Positions 10,257-20,711 of a stretch of 64,000 bases of DNA are shown one piece after another. The stretch is from Euglena gracilis (lineage: Eukaryota; Euglenida; Euglenophyceae; Euglenales). The first letter of the stretch is position 1; each line of letters starts with the position of its first letter. The DNA lies in assembly GCA_039621445.1 (NCBI GenBank), contig CP154956.1, forward strand, positions 18,022,221-18,086,220, in the 5' to 3' direction. The position numbers and the translations under genes were made by a program. The notes beneath the pieces are model-generated. The model did no database searches. It saw nothing but the letters and a program-made list of their open reading frames with translations, and was not told the origin of the DNA.

Positions 10257-12310
10257 TTTGTACTTTCTTATGAAATTTACCCTTTTTTCGGGAGGTCAGA
10301 TGATCCAGAAAAGTAGATTTTTTTTCGTAATTTGTTGGCAGAAATTGTGACTTTTACCTGCATTTTCAGGTCAAAATCCGGGCCTTCGGCCCGAAACTGG
10401 GGGGGGGGTATTACCGACCCCCCCCCAGGGTTCGATATAAGGAGGGCGTGCATGGTTTAGGTGGGGGGGTGTCCCCCCCCACCCCCCCCCCCTCCTGGCC
10501 CGCAGGGGGGGGTCCGGACCACCCCCCCCCACCTGCAAGGGGGGTCCGGACCGACCCTGGGGGGCAAAAATTGACCCCCCCAAAAAGGGTCAATTTTTTC
10601 CTCCGGCGCTTCGCGCCGAAAATTTTTTGCATTTTTGGCACATTTTTGCCCAAAAAGTGCCCAAAATGGCACTTTTGGTCGTTTTGGGGGGTCAAAAATT
10701 TTCGGCCCGGCGCGAAGCGAAAAAAAGGTGGGGGGGGGTGTCCCCCCCCCCCCCCCCCCCCTCCTGGCCCGCAGGGGGGGGTCCGGACCCCCCCCCCACC
10801 TGTCCTTATATCGAACCCTGCCCCGCCCCCCCCCCAGGGGGGGTAAGGTGGTAGGGGGGGTCCTGACCACCCCCCCCCCCCCTAGATGATTGGAGGAGGG
10901 TCCGCACCCCCCAACCCCCTCCTCGACAGGTGCCAAAAATAGCAGAAAATTTTCTTCCGGCGCGCAGCGCCGGAAAATGAGCAAAAACACCCCTTTTGCT
11001 GACTTTTGGACACATTGCCCATTTTTTGATGCGTTGGTTTTTTACCCACAAAAAATGTTCAAAACTTTTCAAAAAATGAGCATTTTTGGATCGATTTTCA
11101 AAGAAAAATCAGGGATTTTTGACCAATTTCGACCCGATTTCCGGCCCTTTGCCCGCCCATGAAATCGAAAAATTTTCGACCCCTCCTCAGTTTCGAGGTA
11201 GGAGGGGGGTCCGACCCCCCCCCCTCCGTGTCGGGAGGGGGGATCCGACCCCCCCCCCCCTCAAGGCTTCCCATCCAACCCTGGTGGGGGGGACCCCCCC
11301 TCCCCCCCGGTCTTAAAAAAAACCCCTGGTCGGACCCCGAGGGGGGTATTATTTGGGGGGATTTAACCATGGTGCTTTTATTATTGCAGATCTGCAAAAC
11401 GAAGAAACCTCACACAAGGGAAATGACCATATCGCCTTCTGTTTGCGCTGACCTTTTACCATAAGCACTTCCGCGTTGCACACCTGGGGGCTGACGTGCT
11501 TCCCAAATGCTGCGAACAGGCCGTTGCCTCATGGATTTGCCATCCCTCGGGGGGGGGCAAATTTGGTCAATGGCAATTCCAGTGGATCCAGAGTCTGGGG
11601 CAGGGTTTGATATAAGGAGGGCGTACATGGTTTAGGGGGGGGGGGGTGTCCCCCCCCCACCCCCCCCCTCCTGGCCCGCAGGGGGGGGTCCGGACCACCC
11701 CCCCCCCACCTGCCAAGGGGGTCCGGACCGACCCTCGGGGGGTTCCCGGGACCCCCCCCAAAAAGGGTCAATTTTTTCCTCCGGCGCTTCGCGCCGAAAT
11801 TTTTTTGCATTTTTGGCACATTTTTGCCCCAAAAGTGCCCAAAATGGCACTTTTGGTCATTTTGGGGGGTCAAAAATTTTCGGCCCGGCGCTTTGCGCCG
11901 GGCCGAAATTCGGTCACCCTGACCGCGCACCTGTTTAGGTGGGGGGGGTGTCCCCCCCCACCCCCCCCCCTCCTGGCCCCTTGGTGGGGGGTCCGGACCA
12001 CCCCCCCCCCACCTGTCCTTATATCGAACCCTGGTCTGGGGGCTGCCCACCCAGCCGGTTGAAGGACGACCCCAAGGGAGGGGGGTGCCTGCCTGCGCAG
12101 GCAGTCCAAGTCGCCCAGATCAAACCAACCGTGGGGGGGGGGGGGCAGGGCAGAACGGGAATCGGCCAAACAGCCAGGGTGGGGGGAGGGTGGGTGGGGG
12201 GGGTCGACTACCCATTTCCGTGTGTCACCAATTTTCGACCCCAATTTTTTTCCCAAGCGCCGAAAAGGTCATTATTCAGTACATTTCGGCCCACGACCAT
12301 CAGCAGGGGG
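10257..12310. repeat. Unit-2 copy of the G/C-homopolymer region with two MITEs
   Basis: This repeats 2097-4150, with the same hairpins and many changes in G/C run length. The MITE copies lie at 10426-10820 and 11601-12033; the second is flanked by gtctgggg (11593-11600 and 12034-12041). The MITE interior at about 11980 differs from unit 1 (ccttggtgggg in place of a longer G run). No gene. Confidence 0.8.
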
Positions 12311-12720
12311 GGGGGAAATGCGTTTCGCATTTTTTCGCATTTTTGCGCATTTTTTGCGCATTTTTTCAAATTTTCCAAAAATGCGCATTTTTGCGCATTT
12401 TTTCGTTTTTTTCAGCACATTTTTTTGCTTTTTGGCACATTTTTTCGTGATTTTCCAAAATTTTCGCATTTTTTGACCATTTTTGCAATTTTTTGCAAAA
12501 ATTTGAAATTTTTGACTTTTTAAAACGTACATTTTCATCATTATTCTACATAATTTCTTCAAATTTGGTGCCATTTTTGCATGTTTTTGGGTAATTTTTG
12601 CATTTTCGTGATTTTTGCGCATTTTTTCTCGGATTTTGCACATTTTTGCGCATTTTTTCCAAAAATGCGCGTTTTTTGCGCATTTTTTTTGCGCATTTTT
12701 GCGCATTTTTTCCGAGGCCG
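12310..12720. repeat. Unit-2 T-rich gcgcattttt array
   Basis: Counterpart of 4150-4560, with an additional gcgcatttttgcgcattttt stretch near 12381 and a shortened ttttttt run near 12520. Confidence 0.7.
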
Positions 12721-13543
12721 GGCGAGCGCATTTCCCCCCCCCCTGCCATCAGGCTGCGATCCCCCCCAGGGGGGGCATACCTGCGTGGGTACTCCCGGGG
12801 GGGGGGGTTCCAGCTGGTGGCTTTCCGGCCACAGCTGAAGGAAACCCCGTTAAACCCCCCATGAGGGTGTGTCAGCAAATGCATGCTGCGCAGCTGCTCA
12901 TGCAGTAATTCTTAATTATTTATACCCGCTGACCCTCCCACTGCTATTGTGTGTGACCCTGTGGCCTTTGGAACGCCCCAAGGGACACGCATTCCCGGCC
13001 CGATCTGTTTGTTCTATGCCTCTCCCTTTGTCCTCTCCGCCCCCGGAACTTCACGGCAGCTGGGCAAAGTGTTTTCTGCTTTGCTTCAAAAAGTTGTTGC
13101 CGATCACTTCCTCAAACCCTTACACTGAACCCAAGCCAGGGGGAGGAATTGACATCCGCCATATTCCCGCCATTTTCCACAGTTTCCCACAGATTTTTTC
13201 CCTTTCAGCAATTTTTCCGCACGAACCTGAGTTCCGGCCATTCCTTGAACTTTTCGCAATTCGCCAAAATTTCCGAAATTTCAAAGTTTGAAATTGGCGA
13301 TTTCTCTCCCTTTTTTGTTTTCCCCAGTTTCTGCTGGGGGACTTCTTATTAAAATTGTGTGTTTTTTTGTTCGAACTTCTTTTGATGGGAAAAAATTGAA
13401 TGACGGCTTACACCTGCATTTCAAAATGACGAGATTTTCTGAAAATTTTTTGACGGCACCTCCAGCAGGTGCCGTCGAAAATGCGCCACTAACTCCCGAA
13501 ACTGAACTCTCGCACTCCCTCGAGTAAAAAATTGACCAGGGAG

Positions 13544-13770
13544 GCAGGGGCCAGACGACACCTCGGGCTCCGCACTGTGCCCTCACTATGTCTTTGTGCT
13601 TCGCCCTCGGTGTCCCTTCCTCCCTTTTCGGCTTGCCTCGAGGGAGTGCGAGCCATGCATTGCTCGCCGGCGGCGTTGCTCGGACTGTTTTTGGCGCCTT
13701 GGGTTAGGAGGCCCCGCTTAGTGCCATTGTCGCCGGAGTTGGCTGATTCCGAATTGCGCTTCGACACCAA
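13544..13770 (+). repeat. Unit-2 DIRS-type terminal module
   Basis: Counterpart of 5380-5605: ITR core at about 13594-13650, then the A' segment. Confidence 0.5.
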
Positions 13771-13908
13771 GAAGAAAGGAACGTCAAATTTCTCATCAAG
13801 TTTAGAAAAGAAGAGGACAATCAATCAATTCAAATTGTCCAGAAAGTCGCGCGCGCGCAGAACTTGAAATCAAAAGTTGTTGAATTTTTTGAAGGAGTTC
13901 CATGAAAG

Positions 13909-14232
13909 ATGCAACTTCAAAGTCTCAGAGCGCTGGAGACCTTCAAGAGGGAGCAGCAGCAGCAGCTGGACAACCTGACGACGCGGGTCGACTGTGGCGA
14001 ACCGTGGCTGCCCCTTCCCAAAAAGAAATTTTCCCAAAATAAATTTCCACAACCCAACCCCCCCAAAGTGATGGCCACGGACCCTGTCAGACAGTGGACA
14101 GAAGACCCCGCAAGGGGCAGAAGCAACAACCAGCAGGACACTACGGCCATTGAAACCAGGGCTATGGGGGCCAACATTCCACGACACAATTTACATCAAA
14201 GCGGGGCTATGGCTAAACCGCACAGGCCATGA
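13909..14232 (+). pseudogene. Unit-2 gag-like ORF fragment (plus)
   Basis: A 107-codon copy of 5745-6065, one Gln codon longer through a cag repeat at about 13954. Not otherwise recognised. Confidence 0.4.
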
Positions 14233-14537
14233 AGGCAACGAAGGCCATTACGGCACAAACGGCCATGAAGGCATTTGCAATTACAAAAGTCGCTGGAACA
14301 AAGAGCTCTCTGTGGGAATTGGAGAGCAATAATTTCTGTTTCACTTTTTTTTCATCTACTTCTATCTTTACTATAAACTCCCTCTCCCGCTCAGTTCTAG
14401 AACCCCTGAGCATAATAATACACTTACGCGGAGCCTGTACACGCCAAGGCACCAAACCAAACCAAACCAAACCAAACCCTGCGGGCCTCCAAGGACTCCA
14501 TGTATAAATCTTTTTCCTTAATCCATCTGTTGGTCTT

Positions 14538-15113
14538 CTAGGCCTTGAGTTCTTCTTGGCCTCCAACCCCACTGGAAATCTGGGGGGGGCTGCTGTGGCC
14601 CCCCCTTTTCCTCCTGAGAGGGGCTGTTGTGTGAGATGAATTGGGGGGGGGTTGACAAACCTTTTCTGCCCCTTCCTGAGGAGATTTGCTTGCAAAGCTG
14701 GCCCCCATGGCCCTTGTAGTGGTGACCTCCTTGGCCTTGTTTCCATCTCCCCAGCCTTTGGCCAATTTATGTACAGGCGACTGGGCACCTTTGGGGGAAA
14801 TGCCCCTGATGTGTGGGCTTTGTATGCCCAATTGTGCAGCATTTTGGCCCTCCATGGCCCATTCTTTGCCCACCAAGGGCTGGGGCTGACTTCTGTTTTC
14901 TGGGCCTTCTGGCCACAGTTGTCCAAGGACCGTGGCCGTCACTGGGGAGGTTTTTGGGCAGGGGGATTTCTGGGGTGGGGGTCTGGGGGGGAATGAACGG
15001 CCACGGTTTTCCACGCGTCGACCGCATCTCCAAGTTCTCCAGCTGCTGCGGCCACTGCTCCAGGACGTCCGCGGCCATGTAGTTCCAATTCCTTTTCCAC
15101 TGCATTGCTCATT
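14538..15113 (-). pseudogene. Unit-2 gag-like ORF fragment (minus)
   Basis: Counterpart of 6371-6946 with the same two overlapping frames and the same frameshift, so the damage predates the amplification. Confidence 0.4.
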
Positions 15114-15259
15114 GAAGTCAAATTTGAAATTTGATAATGGACTTTTGAGATGATATTCGTCTGTGTCGTGTCCTTCTTGATATTGAATTGATATTGACGT
15201 CTTTTCTTTGTTTTTCTTCGTTAGTGAAATCTTTTCCTTTCTTCTGGGTTTCGAAGGGC

Positions 15260-15776
15260 GGAGTTAAGAGTCAGCCAACTCCGGCGAAAAGAGGCACTAA
15301 GCGGGACCTGCTAGCCCAGCTCACCAAAAACAATCACAACAAACCGCCGGCGAGCAAGGCATGGCCTCACAACTGCAAAGTGCGGAGCCCCCCCCCCCCC
15401 CCCCCCGTTCGGGAAGCAAAATAGTACTCCCTCGAGGCAAACCGACGAGTGCACCGAGGGCGAAGCACAAAGACCTTGTGAGGACATGCCTTGCTCGCTG
15501 GCGGTGTTGTTCGGATTGTTTTTGGTGCGTTGGGTTAGGAGGCCCCGCTTAGTGCCGCCTCGCCGGAGTTGGCTGACGATGCTGCTCCGACTTCACGACG
15601 TGACTTCCTGCCCCTGGGGGGGTCCCCCCCCCTCTGCCCCCCCCCCCCCCTCCCATCTGACCGAGTGCTTTTGAAGACAAATTTTCTTTTACGGGTGGGG
15701 GGGTCGGGCTCACAAGGTCTTTGTGCTTCGCCCTCGGTGTCCCTTCCTCCCTGGTCGGTTTGCCTCGAGGGAGTAC
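15260..15776. repeat. Unit-2 interleaved inverted repeats A-B-A'-B'
   Basis: Counterpart of 7093-7605, with longer C runs (near 15390 and 15640) and a one-base rearrangement near 15250. Confidence 0.7.
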
Positions 15777-17489
15777 GAGACACCTCGGGCTCCGCACATT
15801 GCCCTGGTGAGGCCTTATTGTGCACTGAAATTAGGAGGGCCAGGGCATTTTCTAAGGCACTTTTGGCACCAAGTCTTTGATAATGGGCTGTAAAAGCCTC
15901 CACCCCCCTCCACTGGCTAAAATCGCGAACTTCTTGGGCAGAAACGCCCAAGTTTTTGAGTAAACCAACCCCTTCCCCTCTGTTGGAGTGGGCCCCACAC
16001 ATCTGGGGTGTCAACTCATGCTTGGACAAAATTATTTTGTGATAGAAGCAATGGTATCTGCACTTATGGCCCTGAAGGGGAGTTTTAATGAAATCAAAAG
16101 GGGCCCCCAGGTCTGACGAATGAACGTGTGGCAGCCAGATAAGACATCATTAAATGAAAGGGGCTTATTTGTGGACATGGGGGAATGGACACCACCCTCT
16201 CCCACTTGTGAAACTTCCGGCCTTTACGCTTAATTTTTATGTAGGGTGCCATACCCAACACACTTTTGGTTCGTTTGATCTGTGCCAAGTCTGAGGACCT
16301 GCATAAACAGAGGATTCGTGAGCAAAAAATAAGTTGTGTACGTAATGTACAAATATCAGTGGACATTGGGGCCTTGGCCAGCCCCAGGAGGATTGGGAGG
16401 GGATACCAAAATGCCCCGTACTTCTCCAGATTTTGGTTCCAAAGCCTCTTGTAAGGGGTCAACAGGGTGTGGAATCTCACCCCACAAAACCCAGGAATCA
16501 AAAGCGTAGCACTGTATGCATTACGGGCTTGGGCCTTGGAAAATTGGAATAATTGTATTAAAGCGTCAGCCACTTGGTCTGTGGTGGCTTCAGGGGGGTG
16601 CACCCCCATCTGCTCCAAAATAACCCACAGAAGTGCAAGACCACTCTGATAAAGTTTTGGACTGGGGTTTCTCCCCAGGAAATCGTCAATGGTTTGCACC
16701 TGAATTTGTTTCCCCTCCAAAATTTGCATGAGCAAATCGTGCAAAACGGGGGCCACCTGGGGGGTGGCATTTGTTCCTCCCTGCAATTGGTGAACATACC
16801 CCTGTAGTGGGTGATTTTCAGGCAGGGGGTCCCTGGCACTTTCATTTTTATTAATTGGGGTCGCCAATTGCGGTGGCTGAATCCCAGTAGGGGGTGATCA
16901 TCAAAACTTTGGTCTGGTGAAACATTTTCAACATGGGCTAATTTTTTTTGAATTTTTGACCAGGTAGGGTTTGCATAAAGATCCCCCATGTTGTCCAGTG
17001 GACATTGTAATGCGTTTACGGCTGTGGCTTCCCAGTGAGGCAATCCGGCCACAAATTTGGGCAGTTTTTTGTTGCCTGGGGAGGCAAATAAATCTGTTTC
17101 CAACTGTATAAATTTTGGAAATGCTGTCTTAGCCAGTGAAAAAGCTGGGGGTCTAGGGAGTAATCCCCCCTGTCCATTTCCCATCTGCTTATGGGGTCTG
17201 CTAGGCATTCCTTTGAAGGCACCCAGCTGACTTGGAGGTTTACCTGTTTTTACATGCACCATTTGAAAAATGGTCTGAGCATTTTTTTGAAGGGGTCCTT
17301 TCTGCCCCCACCCCTTTTGTCAGGTAAATAAATTCATGGCCAGCTGAGCAGGCAGAAAACATGTATCAAACATGTATAAAACAAAGCTCAGCGGGAGGGA
17401 AAGATCGCATATAAAGTGGAATCGGCCCTTGCTGCTTCCTTGGCTTGAGTGATATAGTAACAAAAGTAAGTAAAGGCATTGATGGCGCG
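15777..17489 (-). pseudogene. DIRS-like element fragment, copy c: Dam-like domain and tyrosine recombinase
   Basis: This is the best of the three copies. One minus frame (16867-16094, 257 codons) runs from the recombinase N-terminal region through CRSSDLAQI (catalytic Arg, about 16286-16315), the IKIKRKGRK strand and ISPFHLMMSYLAATRSFV. A single-base loss then throws it into a stop near 16094. The following part (about 16029-15860) has AHSNR (HxxR) and FTAHYQRL (Tyr). The Dam-like part (17262-16870) has TDLFAS and YANPTW. The right boundary is the LTR element inserted at 17490. Confidence 0.8.
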
Positions 17490-18923
17490 TGTGGGCGGCC
17501 CGGTGCCCTGCAGATAAGAAAATCCAAATTACAGGATCAGAGCGGAAATTAGGAGTGGAGCCTCCTAATTCAAGGGGGAAATCACACAATTTCACACAGG
17601 CCGCAACCAGCCTGAACACAATGACTCAGAAGGCCACATGCATTTGGATTGGTGCTGTGTATCAAATACTATGAAAAATACAAGGATTTCAGTGAAAAGT
17701 TTCCGTCACAGGGATTATGAAGTTTGCACTCATTGAGACCCAATGGTCACAATACACATTGTGTTCATTTGTTGTTGTGGCTTGGAGGCCATTTGTCAGA
17801 TGGTTGGCTGTGAAGAAAGACACTTGGAAGGTGATATGGCAGATGGGATTTGAAGCATTGAACTTCAAGTGGACATTCTGGGATTAGATCTGTGAAAAAG
17901 TTTCAATCTGGAGACAATCTGTGGGAAGAATGTGTGTTACCCATGCTCAAGTGTTGAGGATCTGAAGGAGGATTTACAGCTGGCATCATCAATCTGGTTT
18001 GAATTGTGGTTCAGAATTTGGTTTGCAGTGGCTGCAGCAGCCTAACAAGAGGCCTACCTTTGCGCCAGGTCGAGGTCCACCTGGCTGCCAGCCACCCCAA
18101 TTCACCACAAGATGTGCAGTTACTGGTCATGTACGCTGTGCTGTAGTTCTTGTTCTTGAACATTCTGTGTTTGTGTTATTTTTGGCAAGCCGACTTTCCA
18201 AGACAGGAATTTGGTGCAGCTCAAGGTCAAATTTTCACATTGTTGTTGAAGTTTTCGTCTTGGAGAATTCTGTGTTTGCCACATTGGTGAGCCGTCTTGT
18301 CCAAGAAATTGAGAAGACAACTAACAACATTATGAGGTATCCCTGGGGATTGGGCCGACCTCAGGACTCCCTTGCCCAGGAGGGTAGGCAACCTGGACAA
18401 GGGAGCCCAATGAGGCATCTTTGGGTTACCCTGTCGGGAAACCCCTGACAGTGTGACCCAAGGGGGTCCCAATGCCCCCCCCCTCTTCTGCCCATCTGCC
18501 CCAGCAGCTGTAGAAGAGCTGTCCCCTGCGCCCGGAGGGGGGTGGCACTTCGAACCCTGTTGGACACACAGCCCCCCCACAAAATGCAAAGACAGGGCTA
18601 AAATTACAGCCGGGCCGCGCCTGATTTTTATCGCTCGAACCCCTGGGGTTCGGACTGGGAGGGGAGTGTGGGCGGCCCGGTGCCCTGCAGATAAGAAAAT
18701 CCAAATTACAGGATCAGAGCGGAAATTAGGAGTGGAGCCTCCTAATTCAAGGGGGAAATCACACAATTTCACACCAGCCTGAACACAATGACTCAGAAGG
18801 CCACATGCATTTGGATTGGTGCTGTGTATCAAATACTATGAAAAATACAAGGATTTCAGTGAAAAGTTTCCGTCACAGGGATTATGAAGTTTGCACTCAT
18901 TGAGACTCAATGGTCACAATACA
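17490..18923 (+). mobile_element. Complete small LTR element without ORFs, TSD cgcg
   Basis: The LTRs are 17490-17756 (267 bp) and 18667-18923 (257 bp; it lacks the 10 bases aggccgcaac). Both start TGTGGGCGGC and end AATACA. The 4-bp target duplication cgcg flanks the element (17486-17489 and 18924-18927), and a polypurine tract gggaggggag sits directly before the 3' LTR. No TGGTAGCAG primer site follows the 5' LTR, unlike the larger LTR elements here. The internal part has no recognisable protein. It belongs with the methyltransferase-bearing element at 24008, which has the same ends and 4-bp duplication size. Confidence 0.85.
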
Positions 18924-18927
18924 CGCG

Positions 18928-19176
18928 AGGGACACAAGAGATGAGAGCGATCACAACATAGAGGCAGTGAAATCGTCTGAAATGAACAGAACACCTTCAG
19001 GGTAAGTTCTGTGGAAATGCTACCACGACGGAGCAATACTATTGCACAAGCAGAGGATGCAAGCTGCGGCGCGGCCAGGATGAGTGGAGGTTACTAAACA
19101 AACATTCGGTGTACAAGCAAAAGTCCGAGTGTCAAAATGTCTTGCTGTTGAATTGAACGAGGGGGGACATACATGG
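18928..19176. other. Nothing recognised
   Basis: About 250 bp between the small LTR element and the LINE remnant. No ORF, repeat or motif is seen. Confidence 0.4.
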
Positions 19177-20390
19177 CTAGCGACAGGATGAGCTAAGGCG
19201 GCCATAATCCAGGATGTGCAAAAGCCAGGCCAGCCGAATTTGGGTTCGAAGGGTCAAATTGCATTCACCAACACTGTTACTGCTCAAACCGTTCAATAAA
19301 CTGGAAGGAGTACCAAATATTAGCTCTACGCTTTCAAAAGGCATGTCTGGGACGTCTTCCGATATCGAGGACAGAAGGGACAAGCGCACAGATTCACGTA
19401 AAAATGGACGTAAAATACGTGAAAGCACATCTGGAACAGATAGCAAACCGGACCAACTGAGCAGAACCATTGTGCAATGATGCGCCGCAAAGAACGAACG
19501 CACTTTCGGAACCATTAAATTCGGCACAGGCCCAAAACCCCATCTCACTGCTCTAACGTGTGTTTGAAAGAGAGCAACTAGTCCAACAGGTCCGATTTTT
19601 CCAGAAGGACATCTGTAAGTGTGCGTGAGAGATGAGAACAAATTGCCTGAAAAGCACAAACCAGTCTTGAATACAGCTTTGGACAGCCGTACACATGTTT
19701 GGCAGAGTTCCCACGAATGCAATTGCAAAAACGACAGTCCAGGAAGGTAAAGTACATCCTGTGAAGGAAATGTATTACCCGCAAATATGCCGCAGTGACA
19801 TGACTTGCTCGAGAAACTTCCGGTGACAAAACAACTTTCTTCCATGTACTGTGACAAAAACCACCTGCACTGAGAACACCGTGACCAACAGAGTCCTGAA
19901 ATGTCAGTACATTGTATATATCATTGATGAAGCGTCGAAGAGAAAAAACCAGCCCTCCGTTCCAAAAAAGAAAAAGAGGAGGGTCCGAAAAAGAAGCTGG
20001 GATCGTGTCTAACGGACACCCAAAAAGTTCAGGATGCTTAGCACACTTAGAAGCAAGTTGATCTGCCTTTCGCAGCCACGAGGTGGCTTGACCTGGGAAA
20101 TGGGAATCATGCTCAGCTTGAAGCCACCCTTCTTCCACGTGCTTGCAAATGGGAAGACTGAAAATCAGTTTTGCCCATCTGTCCAGCCAGGGGCACACGC
20201 GCGATCATCGAGTAAAATGACAAAATTGCAGCGCCGCGTTGTCACAGAGAAGAACAATTCTACCTGGAAAATATCGAACGATCCATGAAAAGGTGGCTTT
20301 GGCTACCTTCCCCCTCCCTGACCTCCCTCGGCAGCGTATTACAAGAGACCCCGCCTTTGCTCCATGAACCCCTGGTGCCCGAACCTGCAC
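19177..20390 (-). pseudogene. LINE (non-LTR retrotransposon) ORF2 C-terminal remnant
   Basis: Minus-strand frames carry a retroelement RNase H end: LLCDNAALQ (20229-20255, the third catalytic Asp), then WLQAEHDSHFPGQATSWLRK and ADQLASK (about 20045-20070, the final Asp). A finger CRFCN...KHVYGCPKL (C-x2-C...H-x4-C, about 19680-19745) follows. An RNase H domain followed by a CCHC finger is the usual C-terminus of RNase H-bearing LINEs. The reading jumps frame at about 20205 and again after 19578 into 19857-19177, so it is broken. The matching endonuclease lies at 26337-26786, with other elements inserted between. RT is not found. Confidence 0.55.
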
Positions 20391-20711
20391 TCACAATTGG
20401 CCCATGTTTCCTTTATGGGAGGGTTCCCACAAAGGAGTCTTCCAAGAGCCCCCCTCCCTCCATTGATTACCAACCGCCCCAACAATCCCTGCACAAACCT
20501 ACCATGACGTTGCACACTTGTTGTAAATATTTCCTTACCTGTTTCTGCACAGGCTGGTCTTTGTGTCTCCAAATGATTGTGTTTTATGCCAACTGAAGTC
20601 TTTTGGTGAAAGCGACCGAAGGAGGACTTGAAAAAAGGCCGACGGAGAGGAGAGATCAAAAATGATCCTACACAAGCTGAGTCCAAGCAAGGACTGAAAG
20701 CTTTACAATTG

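Larger units (their letters stand above)
1..18427. repeat. Tandem array of an approximately 8.16-kb unit
   Basis: Positions 2097-10256 and 10257-18427 are two near-identical units (8160 and 8171 bp), and 1-2096 is the right part of a preceding unit. Differences seen are mainly lengths of G and C runs and scattered single bases. The repeat junction reads from inside a small LTR element (tctttgggtt) straight into tttgtactttc at 2096/2097 and 10256/10257. At 18427 the last unit continues instead into the rest of that LTR element, so 18427 is the natural right edge of the array. The left edge lies outside the window. The unit contains DIRS-like, LTR and MITE sequences that predate the amplification. 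Confidence 0.93.

Noticed and set aside
1-18427. CRISPR-like or phage-like repeat array
   Set aside because: The unit is 8 kb with retroelement content; there are no short spaced direct repeats with unique spacers and no Cas genes.
19214-19480. Plus-strand ORF in the LINE remnant
   Set aside because: The opposite strand carries RNase H and finger motifs; this frame is a shadow.
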